NCBI GenBank assembly: GCA_014529385.2 | Contig: CM043955.1 | Coordinates: forward strand, 145,363,140 to 145,427,139 | DNA length: 64,000 nt | Direction of reading: 5' to 3' | Origin: Adiantum capillus-veneris | Lineage: Eukaryota; Streptophyta; Polypodiopsida; Polypodiales; Pteridaceae | In this document: positions 1 to 10,992 of the stretch, piece after piece | Position numbering within the stretch: position 1 is the stretch's first letter | Layout of the letters: each line of letters starts with the position of its first letter | The notes under the pieces: model-generated | Seen by the model: the letters and a program-made list of their open reading frames with translations, nothing else | The model's database searches: none | What the model was told of the DNA's origin: nothing | Made by a program: the position numbers and the translations under genes

Positions 1-605
1 GTCAAAATTGCAATTCTGCAATGCATTCTTGTACACACTAGAAAACACAAGGAATGCCTCTAGGAGGCACATCAATGGGAAGAGGCACCAACATTTATTG
101 AACACAATTAAACAACATAAGGAACCCTAACCTAATTATTTGCACCCCCCTAGAGAGTCCATGGTCAAGAGACGTGTCAGCCATTCTAGTTCCTTGAAAT
201 TCTTCTCACACGCTAGCGTATCTACCAAATCCCATTCACAGGCAAGCATCGGGTAGACTATGTGAAAAGTAAAGAGGGTACCTCTCACCCAAGGTAGGAG
301 TGGATGACTCTAGCGTACTAGCCATATCTGTACACACATATAGATGATGGTTAGAGTGAAAATATTATAAGGGTCATATCAAAAGGTCGTGTCCTCGTGC
401 ATAATGGGTTTTTATGATTTTGGGTCATGTACTAGAACTTGTAGGTTTCCAAATTTTAGTTTGGTGGCTCTTCCTCATTTACTTTTAAAATAAAAATAAA
501 AATTGAGTATAGGGCTATATAGATACATTCCCTAAGATTGGAAGATTGAGAGGTCAGGGAGGAAGGTTAAGAGGGGATCAAGTAAATGATGGGTGTCAGC
601 AAACA
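1..605 (-). repeat. G1 3' LTR, partial
   Basis: On the minus strand a purine-rich tract is followed by TGTTTGCTGACACCC, a typical TG start for an LTR placed directly after a polypurine tract. The G2 LTR starts similarly (TGTT, then GGACAC). The other end lies outside the window and no matching 5' copy was found here, so this rests on position and the terminal dinucleotide only. No coding sequence is seen in it. Confidence 0.5.
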
Positions 606-619
606 CTCCCCCCTTCCTT
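606..619 (-). other. Polypurine tract of G1
   Basis: Minus-strand AAGGAAGGGGGGAG directly upstream of the presumed 3' LTR; it would be the primer for plus-strand DNA synthesis. The G2 tract is nearly the same, in the same position. Confidence 0.55.
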
Positions 620-621
620 GG

Positions 622-1152
622 TTAGATCATACCTTTTGGAACGATGTCGTCACCTTTTGAAACCAATTGTTCCAAGTTCTTATGGGTAAAGACCTTGCCC
701 AATAGTTTGCGACCGCCCCTAGGCATTTCATCTAGTTGCAAGGGTGGTAAGGTACTCTCCCATGATTTTATTCCCAATGTTGTTGTAGGTTGTGAACTTA
801 CAACAGGAAGTGCAAATTCTTCCTTGTTTGTATGGATATTTACAATGGTAGGTGGAGGTTGTGTCGAAGCTTGTATGTCCGTATATGAACTGCATGAAGA
901 GCAAGAAGCTTCATTTTTTTTTTCTATAATTGAGCCGAGCGAAACAAGTCGTTCTCGCTTGGGTACCCAAACTAGCTCCGGATGAGGTGTGTAGTGTTCT
1001 GTGATCTTTCCCTTTCCACGATCTTCAATCGGCTTTATCGTTACAAGATTTGACAAGTAAGAACAAAATTTACGTTTTGACACCCAGATTTTATCATTTC
1101 CTTCATAGTAGCCTTGGGTTTCCAATAGTTGTTTAGAAATCCAACACAACAT
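622..1152 (-). pseudogene. C-terminal basic tail of G1 pol with W-V-x-K motifs
   Basis: 176 residues in frame with the second protease domain at 1165-1812, separated from it by one stop. It contains the motifs IWVSKRKF and VWVPKRER; a third, YKWVSKAYL, lies just upstream at about 1230. The spacing and pattern (aromatic or aliphatic residue, W, V, S or P, K) repeat in the equivalent region of G2 (37680-38237). A cysteine and serine run follows, then a low-complexity end. No known domain was recognised. The conserved position in two elements suggests a nucleic-acid-binding or packaging role, which is inference only. Confidence 0.55.
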
Positions 1153-1164
1153 TTTCTTACATTC

Positions 1165-1812
1165 CTAGGAGCAAGTGGGGCATTTCTTACAAGGCTTCTG
1201 TTTTTTAGCATCAGAAATTGTCGCTAAATAAGCTTTGGAGACCCATTTGTATGTTTTCTTAGATATATTGCGATGGGTCTTGTGTTTCTCATTTTTTGTT
1301 TCCACTACAAAAGTTGAAGCTCTAGAGAGTTGGGCTATAGTGACATATGGTTCAACCTCCCGGACATGCAATGTTTTGGGTTTTATTTCCTCAGGAGTTA
1401 ATACCTCAGGGACTATGACTTGAGTGGCAGGGCTAAGAGTTGGTTTCTGTGTTGTGACACTCCCATTCCCCCAGGGCCTATCAATAGTGCATTTGGTTGC
1501 TATTATCCACGTGCATCCTAGGTTTATATTGCCTTCCATGGTTCCAGCAAACATGACCAAAAAGTCTTGAGCTACAACCCCATTGTCATAACTGACACAA
1601 GTGTGTAGAATTTCAAAAACTGTAGTTTTTTTCTTTTTGATACCCTTGACTTGGATAGTACTCTCAGATAGAGATGGATTTCCCAACTAACGCCACACTC
1701 TATATGAAAACATATTATATTTAGCACCCGTGTCCAATAAGACGTTATATAGCACTTTCCCATAGGTGCTATTTAGCTCAATAGGGTAATGTAGAGGTGT
1801 GTCAGAGTCCAA
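1165..1812 (-). pseudogene. Second (post-integrase) aspartic-protease-like domain of G1
   Basis: The frame of the integrase C-terminus continues past a stop at 1813 into a domain with the retropepsin signature YNVLLDTGAKYNMFSY (about 1715-1765), followed by V-K-G-I and ending in NLGCTWIIATKCTID, which matches the usual I-L-G-x-x-W-I ... I-D end of retroviral-type proteases. In ordinary Ty3/gypsy elements the protease lies between Gag and RT, not after integrase. One in-frame stop falls just after the DTGA segment (1684-1686). The active-site D-T-G is intact, unlike in the G2 counterpart. A YKWVSK motif follows near the end. Confidence 0.7.
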
Positions 1813-2553
1813 TCAATCATCCTCTATTTCACTGTGAAATGCATGTGTAACTCCAAGGTTGGCCTCTCGTTGGCATCTTATACGTTGTTGTAGCTCCTTA
1901 GCCTCAGCTTGAGCTTGTATCTTCTTCGATTCTACTTGTGCCTTTGTTGCCTTTTCTTTATGGATGTCATGTAGCTTCTCTTGGCTTAAAGGATCATAAT
2001 ATCTTTTAAATTTTCTCCCATTGAGGAATCCAATGGTTTCAACTCCATCAAGAGTTTCCACACGAATGGTACCTTGTGGGGTGATTTTGCATACTTTATA
2101 TGGTCCTTTTCCTGCATATTTCAAATTTTTCTTCTGGTTATGCACTCCTTACATTAAGATTTTATCCCCAAACTTGATATCCTTGTTCTTTAGATGATGG
2201 TCAAACCATTTCTTTCTCCTATCTTTCTCCACAAGTTCATTTTGCAAAACCAATTGCCTTTCTTCGTCTAACCTCTCAAGGATTTATAAACGCTCAACTA
2301 AAGGGTTACCATCCCAACCTTCTTGTAAAGCTACCCGTAGACTAGGAATTACAAACTCCCATGGAATAACTTCTTCTTGGCCATATACTATTTTGAATGG
2401 TGTACAATTAATAGCCACTTTGTAAGAAGTACAATAAGCCCATAGAGCCGATGTCAGCTTCAAATCCCAATCTGTGCGATGAGCTTTGAGTGTTTTAGTT
2501 AGGATAGAAATTAAGGTCTTGTTAGTGTTCTCCGCTTGGCCATTTGCTTGTGG
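1813..2553 (-). pseudogene. G1 integrase, catalytic C-part and C-terminal domain
   Basis: In frame with the piece at 2554-3159. It starts with the PQANGQAE segment holding the third catalytic acidic residue, preceded by a stop where a histidine is expected. The helix-rich region follows, then the GKGPYKV segment of the GPY/F-type C-terminal domain and NGRKFKRYY at its end. The last 60 residues (to 1813) are rich in K, E, Q and A, predicting a helix or coiled coil that links integrase to the protease-like domain. G2 has the same kind of linker. Confidence 0.75.
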
Positions 2554-3159
2554 TTAATAAGGTGTAGACTTATGGTGGGCTATCATAAAGTTGGTAGTGA
2601 GTTCCTTTATCAACCTATTTATAAAATGAGTACCATTATTGCTCACAATCTCAAAGGGACAACCAAATCGCGTAATAATGTTCTCAAAGAGAAACTTGGC
2701 AGTTGACCTTGCATCAGCCTTGCGTGTCACACTAGCTTCCATCCACTTTGTCACATAGTCAGTGGCAACAATAATATATCGAGATTGAGTGTTACAAGCT
2801 GCCGGACTAATTGGGCCTACAAAGTCTAAACCCAATTTTTGAAATGGTTGAATCACTTCAATAGGATGTAAGGACATCTTATCCTTTTGTCGTGTGATCT
2901 TGTAACATTGGTATTCATCACACCCTTTTGCAAAAAGTGATGCATCTTTGAATAAGGTAGGCCACCAATAGCCTAATTGCAACACCTTTCTAGCAGTTAG
3001 TTCCCATGAGAAATGCTCTCCAGCTATACCCATGTGGGCTTCTTGCAGTATGTAGAAATACTCATCCTCACGGGCACAACGTCTAACAATGTCGTCCTTC
3101 CCTAGCTTGTAGAGAGTTCCTGCAATTAGAGAATAAGATTTATGTTCCTTTAACAGTTT
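2554..3159 (-). pseudogene. G1 integrase, zinc-binding domain and catalytic core
   Basis: The H2C2 zinc-binding region is visible (EAHMGIAGEHF, then GYWWPTL and a C-x2-C pair whose first Cys is followed by D-E-Y-Q), so G1 has a single copy of this module, unlike G2. The core has GLDFVGPIS (first catalytic Asp), ATDYVTKWMEA and IVSNNGTHF, where the second catalytic Asp reads Asn. That change and the stop at 2554 make it inactive as it stands. Confidence 0.8.
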
Positions 3160-3782
3160 TCAAGCTATATCCTTGCGAAGCTCTTTGGGTGGAAAACCAT
3201 TAATTAAAAAGTTCACAATCTTCTCACTCCATTCAAGCATGGTCTCTACTAGGAATAGGGAAGTATCGGACAATTCATCATTGATTCCACTAGGGGCTTC
3301 ACCATTGGGTATGCGAGACAAATGATCTGCCATGACATATCTCTTATTGGGTCTCACCACAACGGTAAAATCAAACTCAAGAAGAATTAACAACCATCAT
3401 GTAATTCTTCCCATGGAACAAGGTTTATTTACTGATACAACAATGCTTGATGATAGAAAACAAACTTGTTGGGAAGAAGGTAGTAGCAAAATTTCTTCAC
3501 TGCATAAATCATAGCTAAACCTTCCCTCTATGTGGTGATGTAGTTTCTCTCAGCATCATTTAATTGATGACTTGCACAGCTAATGGGGTAGTTCAATTTA
3601 TGTTTTTCTGGCTGAGCTAGAACACACCCGATAGCAAATTTCGATGTATCAATATGCACATGGAAAATTACATTCCAATTAGGAACTCCTAGAATGGGAG
3701 CACTCGTTAAGGTTTTTTTTAATAACTCATAAGCATGGTCACACTCTGCGGTCCAGTGAAACTCAATAAGAAGTTTGTACAA
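3160..3782 (-). pseudogene. G1 RNase H region
   Basis: 3528-3782 carries the RT connection and first RNase H strand (WTAECDHAYELLKK, VIFHVHIDTSKFAIGCVLAQ, catalytic D in HIDTS). 3160-3393 carries the C-terminal part (LILLEFDFTVVV, MADHLSRI). They lie in different frames, so a frameshift falls between about 3400 and 3527. The order matches other gypsy pol genes. Confidence 0.75.
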
Positions 3783-3818
3783 TGGACGAGCTATCTTGGC
3801 AAAGTTTAAAATAAACCG

Positions 3819-4803
3819 TCAGTAATAACCAACATGGCCCATGAATCTTTGAGCCCCCTTATATTTTTTAGGTGGTCGAAAATTGGAAATGGCCTTAATT
3901 TTGATCTTATCTGTAGAAATCCCATTTTTGGACACTATATGCCCCAAAATGACTCCATGTTTAACCCAAAATTGGCATTTGAAAGGGTTTAAGGAGATGA
4001 GATACAACCTGCACTTTTCAAACACTTTTTGTAAACATGATAGATGTTTCTTCCAAGAAGAATAAACACAAAGGTCATCTAAGAAAGCTTCGCAAAACTC
4101 CCTCAAATATTCCCTAAAAGCAGAGTTTATCAATCTTGGCAAGGGCATTGATTAAGCCAAAAGCAATAACACAAAATACAAACACTCCAAATTTGATTAT
4201 AAAAGAATTTTTAGCTTAGTCCTCTAGTGCAATTGTGATTTGATTGTATCCAGAGTACCCATCTAAAAAGCTATAAGCTTCCTTTCCTGCAACTCTTTCA
4301 AGCACATGTTCTGAATATGGCAAGGGGTAATGGTCTCTCCTAGTGGCGGCATTGACCTTCTTGAGATCCATGCACACTCTGAGTTTCCCATTCTTTTTCG
4401 GCATAATAACTATTGGAGACACCCATTCTGAGTGCTCAATAGGGTATATGAATCTGCATTTGACAAGCTTTTCAATCCCTTTTTTAACAATCTTTGCATA
4501 CTTAGGATTCATTGGATAGGGTCGTTGCTGGACTGGCTTAGCCATGCTATTCATGGGAATTGTGTGTTGCACCACAGAAGGTGGAACACCTTTCATATCA
4601 TGATATGTCCAAGCAAATATATCCTTGAATTCCTTGAGATGTTCTTTAAGTACATACTCCGCAGTCTCTATCAGATATTGGGCAATGAAAACAGGTTTGG
4701 ACTCCTCATTTGGGTCTGCTAACTCTATTCCCTTAACTATCATTGGACCATCATATACTCCGTTGCTTCCATCCATAGGCGTCCTCTTTGCCTTTATATA
4801 CAT
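3819..4803 (-). pseudogene. G1 reverse transcriptase
   Basis: The N-terminal half (4216-4803) has MPKKNGKLRVCMDLKKVN and FLDGYSGYNQI. The C-terminal half (3819-4148) has AFLDDLCVYSS, where the catalytic Y-x-D-D box reads F-L-D-D, and GHIVSKNGI. A frameshift lies between 4149 and 4215. The VCMDLKKVNAATRRDHYPLP sequence is close to the G2 equivalent, placing both in one broad non-chromoviral lineage. Confidence 0.8.
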
Positions 4804-5168
4804 AACCTTACGTTCCTTTGTGGTGTAGGATTTGAAATGTTCAGGTGCGGAATGTAAGTCTCTGCAATCTTTTTGTTTTGTGGACTATGATTTCTCATCC
4901 ACTTCCTTTTGTTGTTGAGCTAGCTCTCGATTTTGTTGTCTCCTTACGGTGCGGCTCAACTTTGGCTTCTCTATAGCCTCTAGTTGTGTGATGTCAATTG
5001 GTTGTGGACTACACCACATAACGCTTTGAAGGTATTCACCCCAGTTATCTATCAACATCCGATGGGCATCACATGCCCCTATATAATTAAGCCATTCTAC
5101 AATTTATTTTCATTTATTCTAGCACGCACATTTGCTCGATATCATCGCCTCTTATATCTCTTACTCTT

Positions 5169-5640
5169 CTAGTCTAATTTTTTATTACGATCAATCTCTA
5201 GTGAAGAGTCACTAGATGAATTGCTACTCGTGTCTTCTCCCCTTCCGGATAGATTATCATCTAGGGTAACACTGGGCCTTGAATGGTTCATCCCGACATT
5301 TGCACCAAGATTTAACTCAGATTCTTTGTCTTCAGAGTCAATTTCAATTGATGATTCTGATCCCGAATCGTGTGGGCTATAGTATTTTGAGACGCTACTG
5401 GTTCCAATGTCAGTCAAGCCTCCATCTTGTAGGTCATCAGAAGCTATATGCATTGCTCCTATCATATTTAAAGGTACAAGTGGTGGCATTTTATCCCCCT
5501 CAGATGTTACCCAGGTTGTCCCCCTATTTCCCAAGTGTCTATGGTTGCTAGAGGACCCAATCCACATTGTCAGACTCAGTCATCCCGGGTAGAACATCCA
5601 TATAAGGAGAATCTTCCCCAACATTAGTGTAGGTGCATGT
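5169..5640 (-). pseudogene. Acidic, Ser/Asp-rich linker upstream of G1 RT
   Basis: About 132 residues rich in D, E and S, with the pattern SGSESSIEIDSEDKESE and a later SSNSSSDSSLEIDR. G2 has an equally acidic segment between protease and RT (47901-48620). No known domain is recognisable. It is probably the spacer between protease and RT in the polyprotein. Confidence 0.45.
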
Positions 5641-6632
5641 GACCTCAACACTTTAGAAGTGTTGGTGAGTGCCTGTGAAGTTCGCTCACCTAGTTTTTTA
5701 GGTGTTTACAACCCAATTTTTATTTTTATTTTTGGTCCTTTTTTATAAACAAGCCATGGAATATGGCGTGTGATAGCTCAAGATAAGCGTCTTGGCTAGA
5801 GGGACGTGCAGTGCTTTACAGCCCCCAATTTGATTACGCAAAGCCCTCGGAATTCTAAAAAAGGTCTTTTCCCAATCGTGAAGAAGGCTAGAATTAGTAA
5901 GTCCAAAGGGTGAGTATGAAGGGGATGGTGGAGGACTTGAAGAACTTGTTCCACATGCTCACCCTTCACTTGAGGTCCTGGTCTTTATATATATAGTAGT
6001 GTGTATACTATATCATAAGACTGAGACCTGGGCTGGGCTTGGCGGTCTCGAGGCTCGAGGGAATGATCCTGATCCTTCCTTTTGAAATAATATTTTTTTA
6101 TTTTCTTTTTGGTTTTGAGTTTTCTTTTTGGTCCCAGATATTTCGAGCGTTTTTTAAAACTTGTTTTTTCTTTTAATTAATTAATTTATTTTTAAAAAAT
6201 TAAACAAATTTGAAAAAGTTTTTTGTGGATAATGTTGCACGTGGGCACCGAGCTTACGCGCACACACTAATTACCTCTACTCACACACTTACACAAAACT
6301 ACACATTGTCTACACTAACTACTGCACATTGTCTACACTTCCTAACACAGCAAAATTGCTCACTCATAGAGTACTCAATCTACTCATTGTCTACTGCACA
6401 TTACAGATTCACACTAACTAACAGGTCTGCTAATACCTGCACATTACACATCTTAGCAAATCTAACAACACTTGCACATTGCAACACTTAATAGAACTAA
6501 CAAATCTTGCTAAAACTTGCCCATTACAGCCACTTAGCAGATCTAACACAACTCAGCAAAAACCAAAAAATAGATGAAAGAAAGGCTTCCTTCAGAGGTA
6601 GCATTGAGTGCTCCTCAAGCTTAGTGCAAGGC
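5641..6632. other. No gene recognised
   Basis: AT-rich sequence with homopolymer and TATA-like stretches (about 5985-6010), then C/A-rich low-complexity DNA with many copies of words like CACATTG and CACTAAC at 6240-6540. This may be leader or remnant LTR of the element whose primer-binding-site-like sequence lies at 6633. No coding frame is convincing. Confidence 0.5.
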
Positions 6633-6654
6633 AGTCCCCGACCCAGCGGTGCCA
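6633..6654 (-). other. Gypsy-type primer-binding-site-like sequence
   Basis: On the minus strand it reads TGGCACCGCTGGGTCGGGGA, close to the tRNA-Asp-type TGGCGCC...CGGGGA sites of plant gypsy elements. It lies a few bases from a TG that could end an LTR (6659). Single-site evidence only. Confidence 0.4.
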
Positions 6655-6658
6655 AAAA

Positions 6659-6886
6659 TGTGAGCTTTGCCGCACGTATCGGAGGCTGGGAACTTGCTTG
6701 TGCACTATGTGCGAGCCTCAAAAGGCTGCAAGCACACAACTAGATAGTCCTAGCAAGCTCAAAGGGACAGGGATACGTCACTCGCCGCTCAATGCTTCCG
6801 TCGTGAAGGATCCTATGCTGTGAAGAAGAAGGAGCCACCACCACCACTGCACTCAACCGCCTTGCCACCGTCAATGTTGCCGCAAT

Positions 6887-6957
<71 letters not shown>

Positions 6958-7272
6958 CATACACACACACATACACACGTGAGCATTGGAAGGAGGAGAA
7001 GACAGAGGTAGAGCAAGAGCACTTCTTAGCCTGCACCTCAAATAATGAGGATCTTTAGGTCAAATGGACCTTTTATAAGAGTTTGGCCCATTCACACATG
7101 GGCGCCCACAATGACCGGTCGTTGTGAAACTACTGTAAAAATAAGATAAGTGGTGCACCTCTCATCGGCGATCATCTACACACCTATTGGATCGACAAGC
7201 CCAGTCAACGACTCAATCAAATAAATAAAAAGGCGTTCGTCGAAGGTGATAGGGTGTCCGTGAGGGTTAACA
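6659..7272 (-). repeat. Candidate gypsy LTR containing a (CT)n tract
   Basis: Bounded by TG at 6659 beside the primer-site-like sequence and by AACA at 7272. On the minus strand it starts TGTTAACCCTCACGGACACCC, resembling the starts of the G1 and G2 LTRs. A second copy was not found in the window, so it may be a solo or orphan LTR, or not an LTR at all. Confidence 0.35.
6888..6954. repeat. (CT)n microsatellite
   Basis: About 67 bp of uninterrupted CT, followed by a short CA-rich stretch. Apparent Ser-Leu or Arg-Glu reading frames over it are repeat artefacts. Confidence 0.95.
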
Positions 7273-7319
7273 GTTGTTTTGCTTAGGATTGAGCAATCTG
7301 GTTGGAATGTAACAGATAT

Positions 7320-7769
7320 GCAAGCCTCTGCACACTCCATCCTTCGGTAATTACCTATACTGCATGACTTTCATTGATAATTACTCCAAGCATGCATGGG
7401 TGTATCCTCTTAAAGCTAAGTCCGAAGTGCTCATGTGCTTCAAGCAATTTTTTTATGGCTAAAAATGTCTCAAAATGTATTATTCGATTTTGGCTTGGGT
7501 TTTTCATGCTACCTATGTGCGTAATAGATGCCCACTAAAGCTTTGCAATCTAAGACTCTTTATGAAGTATTGCATGATAAGAAGCCTTTATTGATCACAT
7601 GCACATCTTTGGTTGTTTATCTTATGCTTTGTGCCACAAAATTAGTGCAAAATTTTGGATGATAAGGCTGTCAAATGCATTTTTATTGGTTAAGAAAAAG
7701 ACCATTGGTACGAAGGGAGTTTCCAAGTTGAAATGTAAGCCGGATGGTGAGATTGATTGTTACAAGTCT
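7320..7769 (+). pseudogene. D: copia relic, integrase and RT start (left part)
   Basis: 7330-7480 is clearly similar in DNA to the integrase of copia C at 17510-17660 (words such as CATGCATGGGT and AGTCCGAAGT are shared). The sequence then runs through an integrase tail towards the start of RT. Many stops and indels. The coding phase continues into 12435 once copy A and one copy of its target duplication are removed: the left part ends GEIDCYKS and the right part goes on RLVAKDYA. This proves that A inserted into the RT of D. Confidence 0.8.
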
Positions 7770-7961
7770 TGAAGGAGTACGAGCGGAAGTGCGACGCGAG
7801 AGAGAGTGCGAGAAGAAGAGCACGACGATATGGTGAACTCGCTCTACTGTAATGTGTAGAGCATAGTGAGTTCTTATTAGGTTTTTACAAAAGAATATGT
7901 GTACATACCTGGCGGCCCGCCCACTTACCTGGGCGACCACATTGGGCTTTATACCCCAAAA
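7770..7961 (-). repeat. Copy A 3' LTR
   Basis: 192 bp matching 12091-12282 and both copy B LTRs. The terminal TG is mutated (minus strand begins TTTTGGGG instead of TGTTGGGG). A purine-rich AAGTGGGAGGG tract lies just internal, at about 7962-7975. Confidence 0.95.
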
Positions 7962-8050
7962 CCCTCCCACTTAAAGTCCAATGTGGTACTTTAAGTGTGA
8001 GAGAAGCTACTATACAAGCTAATATACAGGAGATGTAGAGAAGTGATGTA

Positions 8051-9211
8051 CTACCCTACACCTAACTGCTTGCGAAAATGCGCAAAGCTCTCTGAGGGAA
8101 GTCCTTTTGTAAGTAGATCAGCACGATTTTCTGTGGTGTGAACTTTGACAAGCTGAAGTTGCTTATCCTCGAGCATTTCCCTGATGAAATGATACTTCAC
8201 ATCCACATGCTTTGTCTTTGAGTGATAAACTGGATTGCGAGCCAATTGTATAGCACTTTGACTATCACAATATAACACAAGCATCTCTTCTTTGATTCCC
8301 AAATCTGTTACTAGTCGATTAAGCCAAATTGATTCTTTGCATGCCTCTGATGCTGCAACATATTCAGCCTCTATAGTAGACTGAGTAACACAATCTTGTA
8401 ATCTAGAACGCCATGATACTGCTCCACCAGCCAATGTAAAGACATACCCTGACGTAGACCTTCGGTTGTCTAAGTCACCTGCATAATCTGAGTCTGTAAA
8501 ACCCTTTACACTTAGCTTCTGACTCCCATAGCATATACGCATACTCTTTGTAGCTTTCAGGTATCTCAATATTCCTTTCACTGCCTCCCAATGTTTCTTG
8601 CCTGGGTTTGACATGTATCGATTTACTACTCCCACTGCAAATGCAATGTTTGGGCGAGTAGCAATCATTGCATACATCAAACTACCCACTGCAGACGCAT
8701 ATGGAATCTTATCCATTTCAGCATGTTCTTCCTCAGACACAGGACAATCTTGTTTGCTAAGTTTCACATATGGTGGCAATGGAACACTCAGTGCCTTTCC
8801 CTTCTCCATATTGAAATGTTGCAAAACCTTGTCAATATACTTTGTTTGAGATAACCAAATCAACTTCTTTGATCTGTCTCTCTCAATGCGCATACCAAGT
8901 ATATGACTTGCCTCACCCATGTCTTTCATGTCAAACAATTTTGCCATCTTTGACTTCAAAGCTGAAATTTCTTCCAAGTGCTTGCCAGCAATCAACATGT
9001 CATCCACATACAAAATAAGGATCAGCCAACTACCATCCTTAGCCTTCTTTGTATATAGACAGTGATCGAACTCACTACGTTTGTAGCCTTGAGAAAGCAT
9101 AAACTTGTGGAATTTATGGTACCATGCCCTCGGTGATTGTTTTAAGCCATAAAGAGTCTTTAACAACTGGCATACCCAATCTTCCTTGCCTTTCTCAACA
9201 AACCCTTCTGG
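8051..9211 (-). pseudogene. Copy A reverse transcriptase C-part and RNase H
   Basis: 371 uninterrupted residues from 9166: LKQSPRAWYHKFHKFML, the catalytic box LYVDDML, then RPNIAFAVGVV, SDYAGDLDNRRSTSGYVF, the RNase H signature EAEYVAASEA and YCDSQSAIQLARN, ending KQLGVG before a stop next to the polypurine tract. A stop at 9212-9214 (CAG to TAG by comparison with copy B) separates it from the N-terminal RT portion. Confidence 0.9.
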
Positions 9212-9214
9212 CTG

Positions 9215-10019
9215 CTACATGTAAATTTCCACATCTAAATCACCATGCAAGAACGCTGTCTTGACATCCATTTGGTGCAACACCAAATCTAATATGGCAA
9301 CCAATGCAAGAAAGCATCTCAATGTAGTCATCTTGACCACCGGAGAGAAGAGTTCATCAAAGTCAATGCCTTGTTCTTGCTTAAAGCCCTTGGCAACAAG
9401 CCTTGCTTTGTACTTTGGCTGACTATCATGAGCGGTGATCTTATACCTGTAAACCCATTTACAAGGTAGAGCCTTTTTGCCCTGTGGTAATTTAACTAGC
9501 TTCCATGTCTGGTTTTTATGCAGAGTTGTCATCTCTGACTGCATGGTCAATTGCGGAGTCCTTCATTTGCACTGCTTCCTTGTAACATGAAGGCTTATTG
9601 CAATCAGTCAACATGACATAGTTCATAGACGGAACAAACCTATCAGGAGGTCGCGTGATACGTCCAGATCTACGCACAATAGGTGGCTCAGGCTCAGCCA
9701 CAACCCGTGGTTCCACTCTATCATGTCCTTGCTTCTCTTGAGCCCTGACATTTTGTCTTGCACATGCAGGTCCATCTTCTTGGAAGACAACTCTTCTAAT
9801 CTCCTCTACCCTCTCTGGTTTAGAATGATATTTGGCTTCATTAAAGTGAACATCATTGCTGCGGATAACCTTTTCTGATTCGGGATCCCAAAGTCTGTAC
9901 CCCATCTCACCAGAATTACCATAGCCTAGAAAGATGCACTTTCTACTCTTTGGCTCAAGTTTGTTCCTAAATTCCTCTGGAACATGAGTATATGCCTCAC
10001 TCCTTGTTTGGAGACACAT
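9215..10019 (-). pseudogene. Copy A integrase tail and RT N-terminus
   Basis: 9516-10019 carries the integrase C-terminal region (SRKCIFLGYGNSGEMGYRLW) and the spacer. 9215-9550 carries the RT start (CKWVYRYKITAHDSQPKYKA, DVKTAFLHGDLD). The two frames overlap through a frameshift near 9540 relative to copy B. The first few residues at the 10019 end come from the deletion join, not from a start codon. Confidence 0.85.
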
Positions 10020-10992
10020 GAAGTGATGCCCCTGAGTCTATAATCCAGTCACTCAGTGCATTTCCATCAGATGCTGTAAGAAGAGCTGAGTCCATTGTAT
10101 TCTTCAAGAAGTAGATGTCTCCTGACACTAGACTGTCATCCTCTGCAACAGTGTTTGTCACATTTATTTCTTGAATCTTCACTGAGGACTTGTTCTTCTC
10201 ACCATGGTCTTCAGCTTTCTCTTTGCCTTTTTCTGCTTTCCATTCTCTGGAGTCTCTTTTCATGTGACCCTTCTTGCCACAATGGTAGCATTCTATGTCA
10301 CTCTTGCCTTTAGCACTGCGGGACTTGCTACGAGACTGATTCCTCTTTCCACCTTTGTACTTTTCTTTGGTCCTTCCCCTGACAACTAAGGCTGTTCCTT
10401 TGCCTTTGTCCATTGTCTTTCTATTGGTTTCTTCAGTAAGCAGACTTCCTTCTACACCTGCTATGTTCAAACCATCTGGAGGTGCAGAATCACTCAAAGC
10501 TGTGCGAAAAGTGTCCCAACTTTCCGGCAATGTGATCAACAGGAACATAGCTCTAACAGGTTCATCAAACTTGACACCTTGAGCTGACAACTGACTATAG
10601 ATTGTGTTGAATTCATTCAAATGATTGGACATAGGTGTCCCTTCTTTCATCTTCAAGTCAACAAGCTTCTTAAGCCAGTATACCTGTGAAGTTGCACTTT
10701 GCTTCTCATAAAGATCACTCAGCTTTAACCATGCTTGATAAGCCAAAATCTCGTCTGCTACATTGAAGTAAACGCTTTCTGCCAAAGTCAGCATAATGGT
10801 AGAAAGTGCCAATGCATCCATTTCGCTCCATTCATCTTCGTCCATATCTTCTAGTTTTATCCCCTTGAGCTTTATAGGTTTTATCTGCTTTTTTTGTACC
10901 AACACATGCCAAATCTGCTTCTTCCACAATGGGAAATTGGTTCCATCCAGCTTCTTGATATTGTAAAGAGCAGTGTCCTGTGATCCATCTAT
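9998..10992 (-). pseudogene. Copy A gag and truncated protease
   Basis: Gag of the copia type (KQQIW-like start, MSNHLNEFNTIYSQL) with a zinc-knuckle-like CYHCGKKGHMKRDS that lacks its final Cys, then IIDSGASLHVSPNKE with the protease active-site D-S-G intact. The protease is cut here by the internal deletion. The gag start codon is ATA where copy B has ATG, so no normal start is visible. Confidence 0.85.

Larger units (their letters stand above)
1..5640 (-). mobile_element. G1: degraded Ty3/gypsy LTR retrotransposon, 3' part
   Basis: Read on the minus strand the order is acidic linker (5.6-5.2 kb), reverse transcriptase (4.8-3.8), RNase H (3.8-3.2), integrase (3.1-1.8), a second protease-like domain (1.81-1.17), a basic tail with W-V-x-K motifs (1.15-0.62), polypurine tract and LTR. 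Gag and the usual upstream protease are not visible, so the 5' half is missing or unrecognisable. Stops and at least two frameshifts break the pol frame; from 3393 down to 622 a single frame persists with scattered stops. RT and integrase look non-chromoviral (no chromodomain). The 5640 limit is approximate. The 3' LTR runs off the window. Confidence 0.8.

Noticed and set aside
644-985. Plus-strand frame at 644-985 as a protein
   Set aside because: It lies antisense to the W-motif tail of G1, which is in frame with integrase and shows motifs shared with G2.
1-7272. The LTR candidate at 6659-7272 as the 5' LTR of G1
   Set aside because: It does not align with the presumed G1 3' LTR at 1-605 beyond the short TGTT...GACACCC start, so the two probably belong to different elements.
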